Below are positions 43,735 to 51,728 of a DNA stretch of 64,000 bases, piece after piece. Numbering within the stretch: position 1 is the stretch's first letter; each line of letters starts with the position of its first letter. Position numbers and translations under genes: made by a program. The stretch comes from Deltaproteobacteria bacterium (GTDB lineage: Bacteria > Myxococcota_A > Polyangia > Nannocystales > Nannocystaceae), in NCBI GenBank assembly GCA_003696955.1, contig RFGU01000249.1:16677-80676 (forward strand), in the 5' to 3' direction. The notes under the pieces are model-generated. The model saw only the letters and a program-made list of their open reading frames with translations, searched no databases and was not told where the DNA came from.

Positions 43735-45183
43735 ATGTACCGTACGTGTCGTGCCCCACATCTCGGCGACGTCGTGGCGATGGCAGGGTGTCTCCTCGCC
43801 CTGGCCACGGCGTGTGGACCCGGAGATACCTCCACCACCACCGGGGACTTCTCCGGGGGTGGGACCGACGCCACCTCCTCGTCCGGTGCCTCGGCGGGCC
43901 CGGCCAGTGCGACGGCCGGGGGGGCCACGAGCGACGGCTCGACCTCCACTACGGGCTCCGACGCCACGTCGTCGTCCACCACGTCGTCGGGCTCCGCCAC
44001 GGCGACGACCACGGGAACGCCCCCCAAGTTCGACGTCGGGAACACCGCGGACGTGGGGCCGGTCGAGTGCGGCTGCGGCAACAGCGAGTGGAGCTACATC
44101 TGGATCGCGAACAGCCCCGAGCACACCGTCTCCAAGATCAACACGCGGACCATGACCGAGGAAGGCCGGTACCGGACCCGGCCCGACGGCTCGGGCAACC
44201 CGTCCCGCACGTCCGTGAGCATCGACGGCCGGGCCGTCGTGGTGGCCAACCGGATGGGCGGCGTCACCAAGATTTGGGCGCGGCCCGAGTACTGCGAGGA
44301 CAAGAACAACGACAACGTCATCACGACCTCGACGGGCCCCAACGACGTGCTCCCATTCGACCAGGAGGAGTGTATCGCCTGGCACACCTTCGTGCCCGAG
44401 ACCACGGTTCAACGGCCCGTGGCGTGGACCTCCGGGGAGCTGAACCCCCAGACCTGCGAGTACGAGAACCAGAAGGTCTGGACGACCACCGGCCGCAACG
44501 CGCCGCCCGACAAGGGCCCCAACTATTGCGGCGCGGGCGGCAACTGGGTCCATCTGCTCAACGGGGATACCGGTGAGGTGGAGCAGACCGTCTTCATCCC
44601 GGAATCCGAGGTTCCCTGCGCGGCCTGGGGCGACTGGGGGTTCGGGTTCTACGGCGCCGCGGTGGATCCGGACAACAACCTGTGGCTTTCGACCTTCGGA
44701 GCGGGCAAGTTCGTCAAGGTCGACTACCAGACCCTCGACTACACGGTCTACAGCGGGTCGAGCTACGGGATCACCGTCGACTCCCTGGGCCGTCCCTGGG
44801 TGGGCGACAATCCCCGCCGCTTCGACGAGGCCACCCAGACGTGGCAAAGCTCCGGGCTTCCCGGCGCCGGAGGCTCCGGGATCGCCGAGGACCTGCAAGG
44901 ACGCATCTGGGCGGCCACGCAAGGCGGGGTCGGGTGGGTCGACCGCGACACCCTGGCCGTGGGCGACACCGTGACCCTGCCGTTCCAGGGCATCTACCGC
45001 GGCATCAGTGTCGACATCGACGGTTACATCTGGGCCGTGCGCCTCGGCGGCAACGAGGCGTTCCGGATCGATCCCGACGACTACAGCTTCGAGATGGTCG
45101 GGGGCTTGAACGGCCCCTACACCTACTCGGACATGAGCGGCGGCCAGCTTTCGGCCGTGACGTGCGGGACACCCGCCGGTTGA
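43735..45183 (+). CDS. Beta-propeller (NHL/Vgb-like) lipoprotein
   Basis: A 482-aa lipoprotein (lipobox ALATAC) with an 80-residue Ser/Thr/Gly linker. The remainder has repeated propeller-blade elements: YIWIANSPEHTVSKINTRT, AAVDPDNNLWLSTF, ITVDSLGRPWVGD, IAEDLQGRIWAAT, and ISVDIDGYIWAVRLGGNEAFRIDPD, as in NHL/streptogramin-lyase-like propellers. Several Cys suggest disulfides. No lyase residues can be assigned, so a binding role at the surface is as likely as catalysis. Confidence 0.8.
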   Translation: MYRTCRAPHLGDVVAMAGCLLALATACGPGDTSTTTGDFSGGGTDATSSSGASAGPASATAGGATSDGSTSTTGSDATSSSTTSSGSATATTTGTPPKFDVGNTADVGPVECGCGNSEWSYIWIANSPEHTVSKINTRTMTEEGRYRTRPDGSGNPSRTSVSIDGRAVVVANRMGGVTKIWARPEYCEDKNNDNVITTSTGPNDVLPFDQEECIAWHTFVPETTVQRPVAWTSGELNPQTCEYENQKVWTTTGRNAPPDKGPNYCGAGGNWVHLLNGDTGEVEQTVFIPESEVPCAAWGDWGFGFYGAAVDPDNNLWLSTFGAGKFVKVDYQTLDYTVYSGSSYGITVDSLGRPWVGDNPRRFDEATQTWQSSGLPGAGGSGIAEDLQGRIWAATQGGVGWVDRDTLAVGDTVTLPFQGIYRGISVDIDGYIWAVRLGGNEAFRIDPDDYSFEMVGGLNGPYTYSDMSGGQLSAVTCGTPAG

Positions 45184-45250
45184 GGCCACGCGCTGAGGCC
45201 TTGCGAGGCGAACGGTTGCAGGCCGCGATCGCGCCCTCCACGATGGCCCC

Positions 45251-46579
45251 GTGACCGGACCGTCGAGCCCCACTGCGTCGCCGACCGCCGTCGTCGTCAC
45301 CATCGGTGACGAACTTCTGGCCGGCGAGACCGTCGACACCAACAAGGCGACCCTCGCTGCCTTCGCCACGGCCCACGGATTTTCGGTAACGGCCGCCCAT
45401 ACCCTTCCCGACGATCTCGAGGCCATTGCGCGGCTCCTTTCCGACCTGATCGGACGTTGTCGCCTGTGCCTCGTCTGCGGGGGGCTCGGCCCCACGTCCG
45501 ACGACGTGACCCGACACGCCGTGGCGCGTGCCTGCGGGCGCCCCCTTCGGCGAAACCCTGCGTTGGTCGAGGACCTCGAAGCCAAGTTCGCCCGCCTCGG
45601 CCGTTCCATGCCCGAGGCCAACCTCGTCCAAGCGGACGTCCCCGAAGGGGCGGAGATCCTCGCAAACCCCATCGGAACCGCTGCGGGTTTCGTCGTCGGC
45701 GACGCCACCACCTTCGCCGTGCTGCCCGGCCCACCGCGCGAGCTTGCGCGCATGTTGCACCATGAACTTGCGCCGCGCATGTCGGCCCTCGGGGGCGGGC
45801 CGCCCCGACCGACCCGCCGGTACCGCTGCCTCGGATTCGGCGAGTCCAGCCTCGCGGCGCGTCTCGAACCCCGGCTGCCGGAACTCGAGGGCCTGCTCGA
45901 ATCGGGTGGAGTACGCGTCCGCTACCGCGCTGCAATGCCCCTGGTGGACGTCACGTTCGTCCTCGATGCGCGACCTTCGGGCGAGGTTCTCGACGCGATG
46001 GACCGCATCGTCGCCGAGGCCCTCGCCCCGGCCCTCTACGGCATCGGGATGGCCGACCTCCCGACGAGGGTGCTGGCCGCCCTCCGCCAACACGGCCACA
46101 CCCTCGCCACGGCGGAATCGTGCACGGGCGGGCGCGTGGCCGCGCAGATCACCGCCGTCCCGGGCGCGAGTTCGGTGTTCGCCGGCGGCGTCGTCGCCTA
46201 CGCAAACCGCATCAAGACGGCGCTACTCGGGGTGTCCGAGGAAGACCTGGCCCGGCACGGCGCCGTCTCCGAGCAGGTGGCCCGCGCCATGGCCGATGGC
46301 GCGCGCGCATGCCTTCGCACCGACTTCGCCATCTCCACCACCGGCATCGCAGGCCCCGCGGGCGGCAGCCCCGAAAAGCCCGTCGGCACCGTCTGGGTCG
46401 GCATCGCCACCCCGGACGGCACCGATGCGAAGCGGCTGTCCCTGCGCGGCGAGCGGCAACGGATCCAGCATGCGGCGGCCTTGTGGGGCCTCAAGCTCCT
46501 GTGGGATCGCCTCGTCGCGATGGACCTTGCACGCGTGGAGGTCCTCGACGGACAGCCGGCACCGGCGCCGCCCCTGTGA
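45251..46579 (+). CDS. cinA: CinA-family nicotinamide mononucleotide deamidase
   Basis: A 442-aa CinA. The N-terminal COG1058/MoCF-like domain (about 1-170) shows VTIGDELLAGETVDTN, VCGGLGPTSDDVTR and LPGPPRELARML. The C-terminal PncC domain (about 275-425) shows TLATAESCTGGRVAAQIT (catalytic Ser region), VFAGGVVAYANRIKTALLGV, and ISTTGIAGPAGGSPEKPVGTVWVGIA. It recycles NMN to nicotinic acid mononucleotide; in some bacteria it is linked to competence. GTG start at 45251. Monocistronic. Confidence 0.93.
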   Translation: MTGPSSPTASPTAVVVTIGDELLAGETVDTNKATLAAFATAHGFSVTAAHTLPDDLEAIARLLSDLIGRCRLCLVCGGLGPTSDDVTRHAVARACGRPLRRNPALVEDLEAKFARLGRSMPEANLVQADVPEGAEILANPIGTAAGFVVGDATTFAVLPGPPRELARMLHHELAPRMSALGGGPPRPTRRYRCLGFGESSLAARLEPRLPELEGLLESGGVRVRYRAAMPLVDVTFVLDARPSGEVLDAMDRIVAEALAPALYGIGMADLPTRVLAALRQHGHTLATAESCTGGRVAAQITAVPGASSVFAGGVVAYANRIKTALLGVSEEDLARHGAVSEQVARAMADGARACLRTDFAISTTGIAGPAGGSPEKPVGTVWVGIATPDGTDAKRLSLRGERQRIQHAAALWGLKLLWDRLVAMDLARVEVLDGQPAPAPPL

Positions 46580-46597
46580 ACCCGGAGGTCCGGCGCC

Positions 46598-46614
46598 CCG
46601 TCCACTGCGGACGG
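46598..46614. terminator. Bidirectional terminator hairpin (cinA / small membrane protein)
   Basis: Perfect CCGTCC/GGACGG with a five-base loop, 18 bases after the cinA stop and before the convergent gene ending at 46659. No T-tract. Confidence 0.4.
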
Positions 46615-46658
46615 ACGGCCGCCCGGGAGCGCAGGGCCCGCCCCCGCGCGACGGCACC

Positions 46659-46979
46659 TCACGAGGCTGCCAGCAAGCGCGCCAGGCTCCATCCGAGCCC
46701 GACGAGCACGACCGAACTTCCCGCGATGGCCATGGACACGAGCGCCCGCGCCGGACGCAACTCGAACGGCCGTTCGGCGGCGTCCACGATCTCCGTTGGC
46801 GCCTCGACCTTCGCCACCTCGTCGCCCGAGGCCAGCGGATCGTCCTGCTCGTCTCGGATCCGACGCCGAACCACGTGCCAGTTGCGGGCCAGGAGCTTGG
46901 CGCCGGGAGACATCTCGTCGCGCAGGGCCTCGAGAGGCGCGACCCCCCGTCCTTCCCGCATGTGGGCGTCGACCGGCAT
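46659..46979 (-). CDS. Small C-terminal-anchored protein, possible anti-sigma factor
   Basis: A 106-aa protein with a cytoplasmic charged N-terminal 75 residues and one membrane helix near the C-terminus (AGSSVVVLVGLGWSLARLL). Its ATG shares one base with the stop of the ECF sigma gene (TGATG), so the two are coupled. An anti-sigma role is inferred from that arrangement only; no zinc-binding HxxxCxxC motif is present. Confidence 0.7.
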   Translation of the reverse strand: MPVDAHMREGRGVAPLEALRDEMSPGAKLLARNWHVVRRRIRDEQDDPLASGDEVAKVEAPTEIVDAAERPFELRPARALVSMAIAGSSVVLVGLGWSLARLLAAS

Positions 46980-47548
46980 CACGACGGCTCAGGTTCCTTT
47001 CCGCTCGAATCGCCGAGCAGTCGCCGAAACCGGAGGCGTGCCGCACGGATCCGGGCATAGATGGTGTTGACGTTCGCCCCCTCTGCGCGGGCGATCTCCG
47101 GCGCCGTCATCCCCTCGACCTCGGTGAGCAGGAAGGCACGGCGCTTGTCCGCGTCGAGTTCGTCGAGCAGGCGCCGTGCCGTCATGGCCGCGACGACCCG
47201 CGCGTCCGTCGCCGGCCGGGGATCGACCCGTGCATCGGCATCGTGAACCAGCACCATCCGTCGGCCGCGACGTCGCACGCCACGGCGGTATTGGCTGGCG
47301 ACCTTGCGCGCGATGCCGTAGAGCCATGCGCGCATGGACTTGTCGCGTTCGAAGTCGCGGATCCTGCGGTGGGCCGCGACGAAGACGTCCTGCAGGGCAT
47401 CTTCGAGATGACCCGACTCGACGCCGAGGTAGGCGAGGGTCCGATACACGAACGGGGCGTGTTCGGCATAGGCGTCCGCGAGCAGGCGCTCGGCGGCTTC
47501 CTCGTAGGAGAGCGGACACAGCGTCGGCGGGGTGGTTCGCGACCTCAC
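46979..47548 (-). CDS. ECF-type RNA polymerase sigma factor
   Basis: A 189-aa sigma-70 family protein of ECF design. Region 2: FVYRTLAYLGVESGHLEDALQDVFVAAHRRIRDFE, then MRAWLYGIARKVASQYRR. Region 4: LDADKRRAFLLTEVEGMTAPEIARAEGANVNTIYARIRAARLRFR, a helix-turn-helix for -35 recognition. GTG start. It lies 33 bases after mnmG, so it may be expressed from the mnmG transcript as well as from any own promoter, which I cannot see. Target genes unknown. Confidence 0.9.
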   Translation of the reverse strand: MRSRTTPPTLCPLSYEEAAERLLADAYAEHAPFVYRTLAYLGVESGHLEDALQDVFVAAHRRIRDFERDKSMRAWLYGIARKVASQYRRGVRRRGRRMVLVHDADARVDPRPATDARVVAAMTARRLLDELDADKRRAFLLTEVEGMTAPEIARAEGANVNTIYARIRAARLRFRRLLGDSSGKEPEPS

Positions 47549-47581
47549 CCAACCATTATTGACACGAGTCGGATGGATCCG

Positions 47582-49336
47582 TCACGGGGATTTTCCCCCG
47601 GCCGTCGCCATCCTACGTTTGCGCACATGCGCCCACAGTGATGCGAGGGCACCCGGCGAAAGCCCCGGGATCCGCCCGGCCTGAGCGGTGGTGGCCGGCC
47701 GCACCGCGTCGAGCCGCTCGGCCGCCTCCCGCGACAACCCGGGCAGGGCGAAGTAGTCAATGTCCGCGGGAATCTCCAGGTTCGCCCCGCGGCGCCCTTC
47801 GATGCGCGCAAGATCCCGCTCCAGCTTGTCCACGTAGCCCGCGTACACCCGGCGCGCCTCGGCGCGCATGCGGGCCCATGCGGGAGCGTCGGGCTCGACC
47901 CCCGCGCGCAGCCGCGCGTAGGCCCGCTCGACGATCTCGCGGCGGCGCCGACCGATCTCGACGCGCGCCTCGTCCACGAGCCCGAGGGCGAAGGCCCGCT
48001 CCTCGAGCCGTTCGTCGGCGTTGTCCTCGCGCAGGAGGATCCGGTACTCGGCGCGCGCCGTGAACATGCGATAGGGCTCGTCGCACCCCTGGGTCACGAG
48101 GTCGTCGACCAGCACGCCGATGTAGGCGTCACGGCGCGACAGGACGAGCGGTTCGGCACCGAGGACGTACGCGGCGGCACCGGCCCCCGCGACCAATCCC
48201 TGGGCCGCGGCCTCCTCGTACCCGGACGTGCCGTTGACCTGTCCGGCGAAGAAGAGCCCCTCGACGTGGCGCGCGGCCAGTCGATGGTCGAGCTGCCGAG
48301 CGTCCACGGCGTCGTACTCCACGGCATAGCCGGGCTGCACGATCCGCGCCCGCTCGAGCCCCGGGATCGTACGCACGAAGCGTTCCTGGACGTCGGGCGG
48401 CAGCGAGGTGGAGATCCCATTGGGGTAGATCCAGTCCGAGTCGAGCCCCTCCGGTTCGAGGAACACCTGGTGACGGCCCCGATGGGGAAAACGAACGACC
48501 TTGTCCTCGATGGAGGGGCAGTAGCGCGGCCCACGTCCCACGATCCGACCGCCGTACATCGCCGATGCCGAAAGATTGGCTTCGATCACGGCATGGGTGT
48601 CGGAGTTCGTCCACGTCAGATGACAGTTCAGCTGGGGCAGTCGCGGTGGCGCGGGCGTCAGCGGCAACGAAAAGCCGGGCGTGGGCACCTCCCCGGGCTG
48701 GACCTCGAGTCCCCCGAAGGCGACGCTGGCACGGTCGATCCGGGGCGGGGTGCCCGTCTTGAGCCGCTGCGTGCGAAATCCGAGCCGCACGAGGGCCTCC
48801 GCCAAGCGAGTGGCCGGGGCCTCGCCGGTGCGGCCTCCCGGGCGGCTTTCGTGCCCCACGTGCAGTCGGCCGCGCAGGAACGTCCCCGTCGTCACGACGA
48901 CGGCCTCGGCCGGGATCTCCGTACCGTCCTCGAGGCGTACTCCGACGATCCGCCCGCCGCGGACCTCGAGGTCGGCGACGAGGGCTTCGACGAGGCGAAG
49001 CCCGGGCGCCGACTCGAGGGTTCTTCGGGCGTGCTCGGCGTAACGCCGCTTGTCGACCTGCACCCGTGTGCCCCACACCGCGGGTCCCTTGCTGCGGTTG
49101 AGCACCCGGGCGTGGATCCCCGCGCGATCGGCCGCCCGCCCGATGAAGCCTCCCATCGCCTCGATCTCGGCCACGAGATGCCCCTTGGCGACGCCGCCGA
49201 CCGCCGGATTGCAGGGCGTAAGTCCGATCCCGTGCCGCGCCCCCGTCACCACCGTGACCTGGGCGCCGCGGCGATGGGCCGCGAGCGCCGCTTCGATGCC
49301 GGCATGGCCGGCGCCGACGACGAGGACGTGGGGCAT
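47582..49336 (-). CDS. mnmG: tRNA uridine-5-carboxymethylaminomethyl modification enzyme MnmG
   Basis: A 584-aa FAD protein that with MnmE modifies U34 of tRNAs. Seen: VLVVGAGHAGIEAALAAHRRG (FAD-binding), TPCNPAVGGVAKGHLV, LKTGTPPRIDRAS, YCPSIEDKVVRFPHRGRHQVFLEPEG, LFFAGQVNGTSGYEEAAAQGLVAG, and MFTARAEYRILLREDNAD. It is somewhat shorter than E. coli MnmG (629 aa). The usual neighbours mnmE and rsmG are absent here; instead it is followed by an ECF sigma gene. Confidence 0.95.
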   Translation of the reverse strand: MPHVLVVGAGHAGIEAALAAHRRGAQVTVVTGARHGIGLTPCNPAVGGVAKGHLVAEIEAMGGFIGRAADRAGIHARVLNRSKGPAVWGTRVQVDKRRYAEHARRTLESAPGLRLVEALVADLEVRGGRIVGVRLEDGTEIPAEAVVVTTGTFLRGRLHVGHESRPGGRTGEAPATRLAEALVRLGFRTQRLKTGTPPRIDRASVAFGGLEVQPGEVPTPGFSLPLTPAPPRLPQLNCHLTWTNSDTHAVIEANLSASAMYGGRIVGRGPRYCPSIEDKVVRFPHRGRHQVFLEPEGLDSDWIYPNGISTSLPPDVQERFVRTIPGLERARIVQPGYAVEYDAVDARQLDHRLAARHVEGLFFAGQVNGTSGYEEAAAQGLVAGAGAAAYVLGAEPLVLSRRDAYIGVLVDDLVTQGCDEPYRMFTARAEYRILLREDNADERLEERAFALGLVDEARVEIGRRRREIVERAYARLRAGVEPDAPAWARMRAEARRVYAGYVDKLERDLARIEGRRGANLEIPADIDYFALPGLSREAAERLDAVRPATTAQAGRIPGLSPGALASLWAHVRKRRMATAGGKSP

Positions 49337-49345
49337 GGGGCAGGG

Positions 49346-49351
49346 AATCTA
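49346..49351 (-). promoter_or_regulatory. -10 box, leaderless-type promoter of mnmG
   Basis: TAGATT preceded by CTGC on the minus strand, 9 bases before the ATG at 49336. Confidence 0.5.
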
Positions 49352-49424
49352 GCAGCTCTGCGCTGCCCATCGAAACGGACGTAGGACGGCAGTCGTCGCC
49401 CAACCCGCCCGACGGGATCGTCCG

Positions 49425-49955
49425 TCAGCCGCCGGTTCCGGTGCCCGTACCCGCGTCTCCGGCCACGGGTTCGCACAGGCCTCGCTTGCTGCAGCGCGTG
49501 TTCGGATCGCAGCAGGCCGCGTCGTCGGCACACCAGAGGGCATCGGCCGCCGGGTCGGACGAGGGCGGCACGCAGCCACTGCCGGCCGGCACGCACACGA
49601 GGGGGGTCCGCTCCTTGCCGTCGAAGCCGGCAACGCAGATCTGGCCCGCCGGACATTGGTCCGATCCAAGACATTCATCCGGCGCCCCGCCGGTTCCGCC
49701 CGTCGCCGCGCCCCCCGTGGTCCCCGTCGTGCCGGTCGCCCCCGTACCTTCGGTCGCGCAGCCGGTGGCACCACCCGTCACGCAGTTGCCCGACGGTGGT
49801 TGGTCGTCCATGTAGTCGGTCGCGCCCTCGGCCGAATCGTCGATGGAACACCCGCCGGTGCAAACCGCCGCGAGCAGAATCGCGCAAAACCGCGGGGACC
49901 GAAAGCGCCCCGCACCTCGGCGAAGATCGAAGTGGAAATCAGGAAATCCAGGCAT
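49425..49955 (-). CDS. Cys-rich lipoprotein with Gly/Thr linker
   Basis: A 176-aa lipoprotein (lipobox CTGGC after a longer N-region with several Arg). The middle is a Gly/Thr/Ala linker; the C-terminal part has paired Cys modules (DECLGSDQCPAGQICVAGF, WCADDAACCDPNTRCSKRGLCE) like the 6263 protein, and ends in Gly/Thr. Probably disulfide-rich and surface-exposed; function unknown. Own promoter, monocistronic. Confidence 0.75.
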   Translation of the reverse strand: MPGFPDFHFDLRRGAGRFRSPRFCAILLAAVCTGGCSIDDSAEGATDYMDDQPPSGNCVTGGATGCATEGTGATGTTGTTGGAATGGTGGAPDECLGSDQCPAGQICVAGFDGKERTPLVCVPAGSGCVPPSSDPAADALWCADDAACCDPNTRCSKRGLCEPVAGDAGTGTGTGG

Positions 49956-49963
49956 ACGACCGG

Positions 49964-49969
49964 AGCATA
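49964..49969 (-). promoter_or_regulatory. -10 box, leaderless-type promoter of the 49955 lipoprotein
   Basis: TATGCT on the minus strand, four of six consensus bases, 8 bases before the ATG at 49955. Confidence 0.45.
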
Positions 49970-50060
49970 GCCGGGAGGCACCTTCCGTCCAGAAGTGCGG
50001 ATTCTGCGCAAAAGCGATCGATGGCGGGGCCTTGCGTCACTACCCATGCGAACCTTGCCC

Positions 50061-51662
50061 ATGAACACCATGACTTCTCCGTCCCATCGTCGCGGGGCAC
50101 CGGCGCGCGCCCTCCTCCATCCCCTGTGGCTCGGGGCGCTGGCCGTCCTCGCCACGAACGATCACCTCCTCAAGGGGAGCGGTCTCCTGCCCGGCGTCGT
50201 CACGGGCAAGATCAGCGACTTCGCCGGCCTCGTCGTCGCCCCGGTGCTGCTCGCCGCGATCCTGGGCGTTCGCACGCGGCGGGCCTTCGTCGTGTGCCAC
50301 ATGGCCGTCGGGATCGTCTTCGCCGCCATCCAACTCTCCGAGGCCGCCGCCGCCGCCATGACCTTTGCGACCGGCCTCGTGGGGCACCCGTGGGTCATCA
50401 CCCGCGATCCCACGGACCTCGCGGCGCTGCCGGCCTTGGCCCTGTCGGCCCACGTCTTCTGGCAGGTCGCCACACGCCCGGCGAAACGGGCGTTGCGCCG
50501 CACCGGCGAGTGGGCCGCCGCCACCGCCGGGCTCTACTGTTGCGTCGCCACGAGCCCGCCGGGCCCCCCGATCGACCCCCTCGACCGCGTCTACGAAGGA
50601 CGCGTGTTCGTGTGGAACGCCACCGAGGACGACGTCCTCGTCCAGGTGCAGAGCCTGCGCGACGACCTCGACGTGGACTGTTCGGTCGCCATGTCCGATC
50701 CGGGGCACCTGCTCGTCGAGGACCTGTTCGGCATCGCGGACGTGTACTCGGTGGAACCCGAGGCCGCCCTCGATCTCGCGCGCAGCGGCGACGGTTCGGG
50801 CTCGTGTCAAATCCTGCGCGTGTCGGTGACGGGCGGGGGCGCCCCCTTCCTGGTGCCACTCGACCCGGACCTTCATCCCGTGCAATTGCTGGGCGAGGAC
50901 GAACTCGTCGACAGCGATGCGACGATCCAGATCGTCGAGCGCGACGCGGGCGGACTCGAGGTCGCCCCCAACGACGCGGATCTCGTCGTCCCGATCGGTG
51001 AGGTGCGCGAGGCCGGCGACCCGGGAACCTGCCCCGCCCAGTCGGACGCCGACCGCCTGTTCTGGGACGTCACCGTCACGGCGGCACCCCAGCGCATCGA
51101 GTCGCTGTCCTTCGGGCCGGACGGCTGCATCCGCATGGATCTGCTCGACGCCGACGGCATCGATGCCGGCGAAACGCCCGACGCCAACTACGTGTGCGTC
51201 CCCGAGAGCCACTTCCCCTTCGCCGTCGGTGACTGGATCGAGGTGCGCAACTTCGGAACCACCATCGAGATCGACGCCGTCGACGAGACCGGTGCCCCGG
51301 CGCTCGACGGCCTCGCCCTGAGCCTCGCCCGCAGCGCGCTCGACGGATCCCTGTCGTCGCTGCCGAGCGACCTCGCCATCGAGCCAACGCGGAAGCCCGA
51401 GTGCACCCCGGCGGTCTACGACACGTGCGGCACGGTGGCCTACGAGGCTTCGATCTCGGCCCTACGGCCGCAGCTCGGCGGTGCGGTCGAGCTGGGCGTC
51501 GGTGATGCGGCGACCCTCGAAGGCAGCGACGGCTCCACCATCGACCTCCTCGTCGTCCACGCCCTCGACCGGCGCATCCTCGATCCCACCTGCGTCAGCG
51601 GCCCGGCCGCCCGAGGCTTCGACGTCGAGATCGCCGCCATCCATCGTTTCACCACCCCGTAA
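50061..51662 (+). CDS. Uncharacterised membrane protein with large exported C-terminal domain
   Basis: A 533-aa protein. Residues 12-150 contain about four membrane helices, including NDHLLKGSGLLPGVVTGKISDFAGL, a block I associate with an unnamed myxobacterial membrane family. The remaining 370 residues form a beta-rich domain with several Cys pairs, probably periplasmic (starting CCVATSPPGPP). No motif gives a function. ATG 50061 is used; ATG 50046 is equally possible, and neither has a ribosome-binding site. It ends 66 bases before the VWA lipoprotein gene on the same strand, suggesting co-expression. Confidence 0.7.
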   Translation: MNTMTSPSHRRGAPARALLHPLWLGALAVLATNDHLLKGSGLLPGVVTGKISDFAGLVVAPVLLAAILGVRTRRAFVVCHMAVGIVFAAIQLSEAAAAAMTFATGLVGHPWVITRDPTDLAALPALALSAHVFWQVATRPAKRALRRTGEWAAATAGLYCCVATSPPGPPIDPLDRVYEGRVFVWNATEDDVLVQVQSLRDDLDVDCSVAMSDPGHLLVEDLFGIADVYSVEPEAALDLARSGDGSGSCQILRVSVTGGGAPFLVPLDPDLHPVQLLGEDELVDSDATIQIVERDAGGLEVAPNDADLVVPIGEVREAGDPGTCPAQSDADRLFWDVTVTAAPQRIESLSFGPDGCIRMDLLDADGIDAGETPDANYVCVPESHFPFAVGDWIEVRNFGTTIEIDAVDETGAPALDGLALSLARSALDGSLSSLPSDLAIEPTRKPECTPAVYDTCGTVAYEASISALRPQLGGAVELGVGDAATLEGSDGSTIDLLVVHALDRRILDPTCVSGPAARGFDVEIAAIHRFTTP

Positions 51663-51728
51663 GGGAACGCCCTTCGCATGCCCTCCATCTTTTCCATGAA
51701 CCTTGTCCTTGCCATCCAAGAGGCCACC

